DNA of 6,413 nucleotides from an uncultured Bacilli bacterium (GTDB lineage: Bacteria > Bacillota_I > Bacilli_A > RF39 > UBA660): contig CAJONL010000043.1 of NCBI GenBank assembly GCA_905235875.1, positions 1-6,413 on the forward strand, read 5' to 3'. The notes beneath the pieces are model-generated. The model had not been told where the DNA came from. It ran no database searches and was given only the letters and a program-made list of their open reading frames with translations. Position numbers and translations under genes: made by a program. Position 1 is the first letter of the stretch. Each line of letters starts with the position of its first letter. Below, one piece after another: positions 1 to 5,388 of the stretch.

Positions 1-786
1 GGTGGTGAAGATATTACTCAAGGTCTTCCACGTGTTGAAGAACTTTTCGAAGCTCGTAATCCAAAAGGACAAGCAACTATTGCTACTATTACTGGTAAAG
101 TAAAAAGTATCAATGAAGATCGTGGTAAATATAAAATTATTATTAAGAATAAACTTGAAGAAGTTGAACATATAACTAACTATGGTGCAAAACTTCGAGT
201 AGCTAAGGGAGATGAAGTAAGTGTTGGTGAAAAACTTACTGAAGGTAATATTTCACCTAAAGAACTACTTGCAGTAACTGATCCAATTACAGCTCAAGAA
301 TATATCCTAAAAGAAATTCAAAAAGCTTACCGTGCTCAAGGTGTTGATATTTCTGATAAGCACATTGAAGTAGTAGTAAGTCGTATGATTTCTAAGATTA
401 GAATATATGATGGTGGAGACACTGAACTATTAATTGGAAGCCTAGTTAATATTAAAGACTTCACAGAAGTTAATAAAGATGCAATTCTTAAAGGTAAAAA
501 ACCTGCAGTTGGTAAACCAATACTTCTTGGTATTACTAAAGCAGCTTTAGAAACAGATTCATTCTTATCTGCTGCATCATTCCAAGAAACAACAAGAGTT
601 CTTACAGATGCTTCTATTAAGGGTAAAGTTGATACTCTAGAAGGATTAAAAGAAAATGTTATTATTGGTAAACTTATTCCAGCTGGTACTGGTATTAAAG
701 CTTATAGAGATGTTTCATACGAACTTAAAAATCAATTTATGTTTGATGAACCTCTAGAAGTATTAGAAGATGAATTAATGGAGTAG
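1..786 (+). CDS. rpoC: RNA polymerase beta' subunit, C-terminal part (5'-truncated by window edge)
   Basis: Frame 1 is open from the first base to a TAG stop and gives 261 residues of the C-terminus of the beta' subunit, part of the core enzyme that synthesises all cellular RNA. Hallmarks read directly: GGEDITQGLPRVEELFEARN at the left edge (residues 1-20 of the fragment), QGVDISDKHIEVVVSRM near 114-130, SFLSAASFQETTRVLTDA near 187-204, and GLKENVIIGKLIPAGTG at 215-231. These are the trigger-loop-distal and C-terminal conserved blocks of bacterial beta'. The protein ends in an acidic tail (EVLEDELME), as is common. An ATG at 385 lies inside the conserved domain and is not a start. CGT arginine codons are frequent here, unlike the AGA-rich neighbours, as expected for a highly expressed gene. 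Usually rpsL-rpsG-fusA follow rpoC in Firmicutes; here a terminator and convergent genes follow. Identity is essentially certain. Confidence 0.98.
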   Translation, partial: GGEDITQGLPRVEELFEARNPKGQATIATITGKVKSINEDRGKYKIIIKNKLEEVEHITNYGAKLRVAKGDEVSVGEKLTEGNISPKELLAVTDPITAQEYILKEIQKAYRAQGVDISDKHIEVVVSRMISKIRIYDGGDTELLIGSLVNIKDFTEVNKDAILKGKKPAVGKPILLGITKAALETDSFLSAASFQETTRVLTDASIKGKVDTLEGLKENVIIGKLIPAGTGIKAYRDVSYELKNQFMFDEPLEVLEDELME

Positions 787-804
787 CTTAGGCTACTCTT
801 TTTT
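781..804 (+). terminator. Intrinsic terminator of rpoC, overlapping its stop codon
   Basis: A perfect 7-bp stem, GAGTAGC (781-787) with GCTACTC (792-798), closes a TTAG tetraloop and runs straight into six T residues (799-804), then GTTTT. The TAG stop (784-786) lies within the 5' arm, so a ribosome finishing rpoC would cover part of the stem. It marks the end of the rpoBC transcription unit. Confidence 0.88.
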
Positions 805-809
805 GTTTT

Positions 810-845
810 AAATAAAAAAGGAGTAATCGCTTTTGATTATTCCTT
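810..845 (-). terminator. Intrinsic terminator of the clpP-lipid kinase unit (possibly bidirectional)
   Basis: Arms 818-828 and 835-845 pair around a 6-nt loop. On the minus strand the stem is 11 bp with one C-A mismatch, and it is followed by TTTTTTATTT (819 down to 810). It begins at the TAA stop of the lipid kinase gene. On the plus strand the mismatch becomes a G-U pair and the hairpin is followed by TTTATTTT, so it could also back up the rpoC terminator. It separates two convergent units. Confidence 0.82.
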
Positions 846-1762
846 TATTTTATAAATAATTTCTTTAAGTTTTTCTTAGGCAGTAATAGTTTTAAGTTCT
901 TATTTATAGTAAACTTATATATTTTTTGTTCATCTTTTAGTTTTTCACCATCAATAGTCCAATCATTTTTAATAGTATCTTTAAATTTTATTTCTATTTC
1001 ACTTGTTTCATAAAAATAAATACCTGGTACATTTTTTATTCCATCTTTCATTACTAAAGCAAAAGTTTTTACTAAGTCCCTTCTTCTTGTTATATTACAA
1101 AACATTACTTCGAATTTATCATCATCTAATTTTACCTCTCTATATATATTATTTAAACCTGCTATTCTATTTGCATTTGATACAAGTATTAAAGAGTAAA
1201 GGCCTTTATATGTTTCGCCATTTACTTTGTATTCTAGTTCATAAAGCTTTGTTTTTCCAAAAAACTCTTTAGCACCATTTAAAAGGTATGCTAAGTGTCC
1301 TAGTTTCTTTTTAAGTTTTCTAGATGTTTGATATGGTACATTTATAAATTTACCAAAACCTGCTACATAGACAAATGGTTTATTATTAATTAAACCTAAA
1401 TCTACTTGCTTTATTTCTCCATCTAGTATTTTTTCTACACTTTTAATCATATTCTTATTTAGTCCAATCATATGGCCAAAGTCATTAGTAGTTCCAACTG
1501 GTATATGGGATAATAAAAGGGGATCCTTTCTTTTTATATTACCTGATACAACTTCATTAAAAGTTCCATCTCCTCCGATAGAAAGTACTAAATCTTTTTT
1601 ATTTATTTCTTTAATATGATTAGTTGCGTCTCCTCTTTTTTTTGTTATATAAAGATTAGTTTCATATCCTTTTTTATCTAATATTTTAATAATATCATCA
1701 AGGTTTTTATCTGTTATTCCTTTTCCACTTTCTTTGTTACAAATTAATTCACAGGTTTTCAT
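845..1762 (-). CDS. Diacylglycerol kinase-family lipid kinase (YegS/DgkB-like)
   Basis: The 305-residue protein has the usual length of the bacterial diacylglycerol kinase catalytic family (DgkB, YegS, BmrU), soluble enzymes that phosphorylate a membrane lipid using ATP at the inner face of the membrane. Visible motifs: an N-terminal NKESGKG (9-15) where the family has NPxSGxG, the nucleotide-binding GGDGT (63-67), PVGTTNDFG (88-96), LDDDKFEVMF (212-221) near the structural metal site described in DgkB, and DGE (271-273), the position of the catalytic aspartate in DgkB. No signal peptide or membrane segment is seen. The start is ATG with a weak GGTGA (1767-1771) a few bases upstream. It lies 27 bp after clpP with no terminator between, so it is probably co-transcribed. 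Whether the substrate is diacylglycerol, undecaprenol or another lipid cannot be read from sequence. Confidence 0.9.
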   Translation of the reverse strand: MKTCELICNKESGKGITDKNLDDIIKILDKKGYETNLYITKKRGDATNHIKEINKKDLVLSIGGDGTFNEVVSGNIKRKDPLLLSHIPVGTTNDFGHMIGLNKNMIKSVEKILDGEIKQVDLGLINNKPFVYVAGFGKFINVPYQTSRKLKKKLGHLAYLLNGAKEFFGKTKLYELEYKVNGETYKGLYSLILVSNANRIAGLNNIYREVKLDDDKFEVMFCNITRRRDLVKTFALVMKDGIKNVPGIYFYETSEIEIKFKDTIKNDWTIDGEKLKDEQKIYKFTINKNLKLLLPKKNLKKLFIK

Positions 1763-1789
1763 ACTATCACCAACTTGATTATACTAAAA

Positions 1790-2371
1790 TTATATTTTAT
1801 TTTCAATAATTTTGTCGATTAGTCCATAGTTTTTAGCATCTTCAGCACTCATATAATTGTCTCTTTCGGTATCATTTTCTATTATTTTTAAATCATTTCC
1901 TGTGTTTTTAGATAATATTTTATTTAGTTTATCCTTTGTCTTTAAAATATGCTCAGCAGCTATTTTTATTTCAGTTGCTTGCCCCTTTGCTCCTCCGAGT
2001 GGCTGATGTATCATTATTTCTGAGTTTGGAAGAGAGTATCTTTTACCTTTTGTACCACTTGAAAGAAGAAAGGCACCCATAGATGCTGACATTCCAATAG
2101 ATATTGTTACTACATCGCTTTTTATAAAGTTCATAGTATCGTAGATTGCAAGCCCTGCGGGAACTGAACCTCCTGGAGAGTTTATATATAAACTTATATC
2201 TTCATTATTTTCTGAATCTAGATATAAAAGCTGAGCTACTATTAGGTTTCCTAAAGTTTCATCTATTTCACCATTTAGTATAATAATTCTATCTTTTAAT
2301 AATCTTGAGTATATATCATAACTTCTTTCTCCGTTTATTTCTTTTTCAATAACGCTTGGTATTAAATTCAT
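1790..2371 (-). CDS. clpP: ATP-dependent Clp protease proteolytic subunit
   Basis: The 193-residue serine peptidase forms the tetradecameric barrel that degrades substrates unfolded by ClpX or ClpC in the cytoplasm. The catalytic triad is complete and falls at the textbook positions: Ser97 in GMSASMGA, His122 in IMIHQP, and Asp171 in [12 protein letters not shown]. The N-terminus [10 protein letters not shown] and [16 protein letters not shown] are the standard mature start, so there is no long propeptide. INSPGGSV (64-70) is the substrate-strand/oxyanion loop. The ATG has AGGTGA (2376-2381) four bases upstream. It is the first gene of a leftward pair with the lipid kinase and is divergent from the kinase fusion gene. 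I looked for CtsR (tandem GGTCAAA) and CIRCE heat-shock operators upstream and saw none. Identity is very secure. Confidence 0.98.
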   Translation of the reverse strand: MNLIPSVIEKEINGERSYDIYSRLLKDRIIILNGEIDETLGNLIVAQLLYLDSENNEDISLYINSPGGSVPAGLAIYDTMNFIKSDVVTISIGMSASMGAFLLSSGTKGKRYSLPNSEIMIHQPLGGAKGQATEIKIAAEHILKTKDKLNKILSKNTGNDLKIIENDTERDNYMSAEDAKNYGLIDKIIENKI

Positions 2372-2425
2372 TTGATCACCTGTTATTAATTTACTTAAAA
2401 ATCTTATAAATTATTCATATCAAAA

Positions 2426-2442
2426 TATTACATTATGTGATA
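2426..2442. promoter_or_regulatory. Near-perfect 17-bp palindrome between divergent genes, candidate operator
   Basis: The arms TATTACAT and ATGTGATA flank a central T at 2434 and match at 7 of 8 positions. The right end overlaps the extended -10 of the rightward promoter, a place where a bound repressor would block polymerase. The ACA-n3-TGT core is loosely like CopY/BlaI or FNR/CRP-type sites, but it fits none well. In DNA this AT-rich, a chance palindrome is possible. Confidence 0.35.
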
Positions 2443-2446
2443 GAAT
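2438..2446 (+). promoter_or_regulatory. Extended -10 promoter for the kinase-gap unit
   Basis: TGATAGAAT is a TGn extended -10 with TAGAAT (2441-2446) matching TATAAT at five of six positions. No good -35 lies 16-18 bp upstream (TATCAA at 2418-2423 is poor), which is usual for extended -10 promoters. The predicted start, near 2453, leaves a leader of about 20 nt before the ATG at 2474. Confidence 0.55.
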
Positions 2447-2473
2447 ATATTTATAGGGTAGAAAGGAGAACTT

Positions 2474-4129
2474 ATGGATAATATAACAGTTACTTTAGAT
2501 AATGAATCAATTATAGTTCCTAAAGGGATATTTTTATTTGACTTTGTAAAAGATAACTATAAAGATGATGTGCCTTGTATTGCTTGTTACATGAATAATG
2601 AATTAGTATCTTTGGATAAAACAATAGATGAAGATTGTAAAATAAAATTTATTAATTATTTACACCCAATTGGTAATAGGATTTATCAAAAAGGATTAGT
2701 ATTTTTGCTTGTTTATGCATTTAAGGAAATATATGGATATGATGAAAAAATAAAATTGTGTCATCCTATAGATAAGGCTATTAAAGTAAGAAGTAGTTGT
2801 ACTATTACTGAAGAATCTTTAAATGAATTAAAGGAAAAAATGCTTAGTGTTGTAAATGAAAATATGAAAATTGAAAAATGTTTAGTTAAAAGACGTGATG
2901 CTAAAAGTTATTTTGAAAGTATTGGAAACAAGACTAAAGCTGAAACTTTTAATTTTAATACTAATCATTATATTTCATTATATAAATTGGGAGATTTATA
3001 TGATTATTTCTTTAGTGTTATGCCTTATAGTACTGGCTTTTTAAATAAATTTGAACTTCATCGTTTGAGTAATCATTCATTTGTTTTAAGTTTTCCAACA
3101 GTAGAGGATAAGGGAGAAATACCTCCATATATAGAAAGAGATAAAATAACTAAAGCATTTGATAATAATTATAAACTTTCTAAAAGAATGGGAATTTTTA
3201 CCAGTGCAGATTTAAATAACAGAATTGCTGAAGGAAAAGCAAGTGATATTATAAAACTTACAGAAGCAGTTTCTTGTGCTAATTTACTTGGTCTTGCTAA
3301 GTTAATAGATGATAATAGGGAAAGAATTAAACTTGTACTTTTAGCAGGGCCATCTTCTTCGGGAAAGACTACTACTACAAAAAAACTAGCTATGTATTTA
3401 AAAGTATTTGGTTTAAATCCTAAGTATTTATCTATAGATGATTATTTTAAAAATAGGTTTGATAATCCGCTTTTACCTGATGGTTCTTATGATTTTGAAA
3501 GTATTAATGCTATAGATATAAATTTATTTAATGAACATTTAACAAAAATTATTGCTGGTGAGGAAGTAAATATTCCATCTTTTAATTTTTTTAAAGGTGA
3601 AAGAGAATACTTAGGTAATAAAATAAAATTAAAGAATCAGGATATACTAATTATTGAAGGACTTCATGCTATTAATGAGGAACTTACAAAAACCATTTCT
3701 AAAGAACAAAAATATAAAGTTTATGTATCTCCACTTACTGATCTTAATATAGATGATCATAATATGGTTTCTAATAGTGATATAAGACTTTTACGTAGAA
3801 TAATTAGAGATAATAGAACTCGTGGATATAGTGCAGAAGAAACTATTAGAAAATGGCAAGATGTAAGAGATGGTGAAACTAAAAATATATTTCCATTTCA
3901 AAATGATGTAGATTTTGTTTTTAATTCATCATTTCCGTATGAAATAGGTGTTTTAAAGAATTTTGCTGAACCGTTATTATATGAAATTGATAATGATTCT
4001 GATTGTTATGAGGAAGCTGTAAGGCTTTTGAACTTTTTAAATTTATTTGTAGGAATACCTGATACTGAGATTCCTAATGATTCTATTTTTAGAGAATTTA
4101 TTGGTAATAGTTATTTTGATGGGAGGTAA
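2474..4129 (+). CDS. TGS / ThrRS-like / uridine kinase-family fusion protein (putative nucleoside kinase)
   Basis: The 551-residue protein has three parts. Residues about 1-62 resemble a TGS domain (start ITVTLDNESIIVPKG). Residues about 63-215 resemble the second-additional (editing) region of threonyl-tRNA synthetase, including LKEKMLSVVNENMKIEK and YKLGDLYDYF. Residues about 285-500 are a P-loop phosphoribulokinase/uridine kinase domain: Walker A AGPSSSGKTT (291-300), SIDDYF (320-325), DILIIEGLHA (390-399), and an arginine-rich lid RRIIRDNRTRG (441-451). This architecture is known in Firmicutes and Thermotoga and is usually annotated as nucleoside or uridine kinase. The true substrate is uncertain. 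The editing-site His and Cys residues of ThrRS seem absent. A strong AAGGAG (2463-2468) lies five bases before the ATG. The last codons GGG AGG TAA form the Shine-Dalgarno site of gap, 5 bp downstream, so the two genes are probably co-transcribed. Confidence 0.88.
   Translation: MDNITVTLDNESIIVPKGIFLFDFVKDNYKDDVPCIACYMNNELVSLDKTIDEDCKIKFINYLHPIGNRIYQKGLVFLLVYAFKEIYGYDEKIKLCHPIDKAIKVRSSCTITEESLNELKEKMLSVVNENMKIEKCLVKRRDAKSYFESIGNKTKAETFNFNTNHYISLYKLGDLYDYFFSVMPYSTGFLNKFELHRLSNHSFVLSFPTVEDKGEIPPYIERDKITKAFDNNYKLSKRMGIFTSADLNNRIAEGKASDIIKLTEAVSCANLLGLAKLIDDNRERIKLVLLAGPSSSGKTTTTKKLAMYLKVFGLNPKYLSIDDYFKNRFDNPLLPDGSYDFESINAIDINLFNEHLTKIIAGEEVNIPSFNFFKGEREYLGNKIKLKNQDILIIEGLHAINEELTKTISKEQKYKVYVSPLTDLNIDDHNMVSNSDIRLLRRIIRDNRTRGYSAEETIRKWQDVRDGETKNIFPFQNDVDFVFNSSFPYEIGVLKNFAEPLLYEIDNDSDCYEEAVRLLNFLNLFVGIPDTEIPNDSIFREFIGNSYFDGR
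4121..4127 (+). promoter_or_regulatory. Shine-Dalgarno site of gap inside the 3' end of the kinase gene
   Basis: GGGAGGT lies seven bases before the gap ATG and is made of the kinase gene's last two sense codons (Gly550, Arg551) plus the first base of its TAA stop. Ribosomes terminating on the kinase would sit on this site, which suggests translational coupling. It supports ATG 4135 as the gap start. Confidence 0.85.
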
Positions 4130-4134
4130 TATAT

Positions 4135-5133
4135 ATGAAAGTTGCAATAAATGGATTTGGAAGGATAGGAAGGCTTGTTTTTAGATTGATTGATGATGAT
4201 GATAATTTTGAAATAGTGGCTATAAATAATCCATCTGGAGCAGAGCAAGCAAGTTATTTGTTAAGATTTGACTCTATTCATGGAAGTTATAAAAAAGATG
4301 AAATTAGTTATGATGATGACTCTATTACTGTAAGTGGTAAAAAGGTTTTAGTTTTTAGTGAAAAAGATCCTAAAAATCTTCCATGGAGTGATTTAGATAT
4401 TGATTTAGTATTCGAGTGCACAGGTCATTTTAATTCATTGGAAGGCGCATCACTTCACTTAGATGCTGGAGCTAAAAAAGTTATTTGTTCAGCTCCTTGT
4501 GGTAGTGATATTAAAACTGTTGTTTATGGTGTTAATGAAAATATTTTAGATGGTAATGATAAAATAATAAGTGCAGCATCTTGTACTACTAATTGTTTAG
4601 CACCTGTACTTAAAGTTTTGAATGATAATTTTGGTGTTATAAAAGGGTTTATGACTACTATTCATGCTTATACAAGTGATCAAGGACTACTTGATGGTTC
4701 ACATAAAAAAGGAGTGAAAGAACGTCGCGGAAGGAGTGCTATGAATATGATCCCAACTTCTACTGGTGCTGCTAAAGCAATTGGCAGGGTACTTCCAGAA
4801 ATGGATGGAAAGCTTTCTGGATCTGCTATTAGGGTTCCTGTAAGTGATGGTTCTTTAATTAATTTAGTTGTTAAGCTTAATATGAAAGTTACACCTGATA
4901 TGATTAATAAAGTATTTATTGAAAACAAAAATGAAGTTTTAGGGGCAACTTATGATGCAGTTGTTTCATCTGATATAATTGGTGATAATCATGGTGGTAT
5001 AGTTGATTTATCTTTAACAGAAGCATTAGATATTTCTGATGGAGAACTTGTAAAAATTATATGTTGGTATGATAACGAATATGGATATACTAATCAATTA
5101 GTTAGAACTGCTAAGTATTTCCTTGGTTTATAA
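4135..5133 (+). CDS. gap: Type I glyceraldehyde-3-phosphate dehydrogenase
   Basis: The 332-residue cytoplasmic enzyme interconverts glyceraldehyde 3-phosphate plus phosphate and 1,3-bisphosphoglycerate with a nicotinamide cofactor, in glycolysis or gluconeogenesis. The Rossmann motif INGFGRIGR (5-13), catalytic Cys150 in SAASCTTNC, His177 in TTIHAYT, PTSTGAAKA (207-215) and CWYDNEYGY (310-318) are intact, so it should be active. The cofactor region is unusual: the adenosine-binding aspartate (Asp32 in the Bacillus enzyme) is Asn32 within INNPSG, and the S-loop has LDGSH (186-190), with Ser189 where the Bacillus enzyme has Pro188. Similar changes occur in NADP-using chloroplast GAPDHs, so NADP or dual use is possible. 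The S-loop is two residues longer than in Bacillus, as in streptococcal-type enzymes. pgk and tpi do not follow; a terminator does. It sits 5 bp after the kinase gene. Confidence 0.97.
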   Translation: MKVAINGFGRIGRLVFRLIDDDDNFEIVAINNPSGAEQASYLLRFDSIHGSYKKDEISYDDDSITVSGKKVLVFSEKDPKNLPWSDLDIDLVFECTGHFNSLEGASLHLDAGAKKVICSAPCGSDIKTVVYGVNENILDGNDKIISAASCTTNCLAPVLKVLNDNFGVIKGFMTTIHAYTSDQGLLDGSHKKGVKERRGRSAMNMIPTSTGAAKAIGRVLPEMDGKLSGSAIRVPVSDGSLINLVVKLNMKVTPDMINKVFIENKNEVLGATYDAVVSSDIIGDNHGGIVDLSLTEALDISDGELVKIICWYDNEYGYTNQLVRTAKYFLGL

Positions 5134-5171
5134 TATTTAATGTTAAATAATTTGTAAAACTTTAAAAAATG

Positions 5172-5214
5172 ATGTAAAAAAACATTTTACATTTTACGCT
5201 GTAAAGTGTATTTT
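5172..5214 (+). repeat. Overlapping inverted repeats that form alternative hairpins after gap
   Basis: Hairpin A pairs ATGTAAAA (5172-5179) perfectly with TTTTACAT (5185-5192). Hairpin B pairs TACATTTTAC (5188-5197) with GTAAAGTGTA (5201-5210), a 10-bp stem with one G-U and a 3-nt loop, followed by TTTTGTT. A and B share 5188-5192, so they cannot both form. Further pairings, TTTACG (5193-5198) with CGTAAA (5218-5223) and CGCTGTA (5197-5203) with TATAGCG (5224-5230), also compete. B could act as a first, weak terminator of gap, or as a protein-binding palindrome. Confidence 0.5.
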
Positions 5215-5226
5215 GTTCGTAAATAT

Positions 5227-5262
5227 AGCGTTTTCCTTGTTATATAAGGGAAATGTTTTTTT
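5227..5262 (+). terminator. Intrinsic terminator of the kinase-gap unit
   Basis: Arms 5227-5238 and 5246-5257 pair over 12 bp with three G-U pairs, around the 7-nt loop GTTATAT, and the U-run continues through 5262. It lies 94 bp after the gap stop and upstream of the nrdD promoter, so it should separate the two units. Confidence 0.75.
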
Positions 5263-5274
5263 GTGTTAAAAATC

Positions 5275-5343
5275 AAAAAAATAAATATAAAAAAATATTA
5301 AAAAAATCAAAAAATCTATTTACTTTTAAAAAAAATAAATATA
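5275..5343. repeat. A-tract-rich region with a 15-bp direct repeat upstream of nrdD
   Basis: AAAAAAATAAATATA occurs at 5275-5289 and again at 5329-5343, with further A6-A7 runs at 5289-5295, 5300-5306 and 5309-5314. Some run centres are 8-14 bp apart, roughly one helical turn, so the DNA may be bent. The block covers the -35 region of the nrdD promoter and could act as an UP element. It may also be simple low-complexity sequence. Confidence 0.45.
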
Positions 5344-5347
5344 GAAT
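5319..5347 (+). promoter_or_regulatory. Putative sigma-A-type promoter of nrdD
   Basis: TTTACT (5319-5324; four of six to TTGACA) and TAGAAT (5342-5347; five of six to TATAAT) are 17 bp apart. The predicted transcript starts near 5354 and has a leader of about 35 nt. I saw no pair of NrdR boxes (ACAC-AT-GTGT palindromes) here. In such AT-rich DNA, promoter-like matches arise by chance. Confidence 0.55.
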
Positions 5348-5374
5348 TGGTTATAGAGTTAAGAAAATAGAAGT

Positions 5375-5380
5375 AAGGAG
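5375..5380 (+). promoter_or_regulatory. Shine-Dalgarno site of nrdD
   Basis: AAGGAG lies eight bases before the ATG at 5389. This fixes the start: no other start codon has such a site, and the ATP-cone domain begins a few residues later. Confidence 0.85.
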
Positions 5381-5388
5381 TAACAATT

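Noticed and set aside
385..786. Separate 133-residue gene starting at the ATG at 385
   Set aside because: The same frame is open upstream to base 1 and encodes contiguous conserved beta' sequence; the ATG is an internal Met of rpoC.
1003..1272. Plus-strand 89-codon open frame
   Set aside because: It lies fully antisense to the lipid kinase gene, is Leu/Tyr-rich low-complexity sequence, and has no family likeness or good ribosome site.
2372..2450. Promoter for clpP on the minus strand
   Set aside because: TATAAG and TTGATA words occur, but not at 16-18 bp spacing, so I could not assign a -35/-10 pair. A promoter must be near here, but its position is not clear.
2474..4129. Threonyl-tRNA synthetase
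   Set aside because: The TGS and editing-like parts resemble ThrRS, but the class II aminoacylation core and anticodon domain are absent and a P-loop kinase domain takes their place.
4680..4928. Minus-strand 82-codon open frame
   Set aside because: It is antisense to the conserved catalytic domain of gap; its sequence is a shadow of the GAPDH codons.
5135..5160. Rex-type redox operator (TTGTTAA-n4-TTAACAA) after gap
   Set aside because: Only the left half, TGTTAA, fits; the right half reads TTTGTA, and the place is downstream of gap and far from the nrdD promoter.
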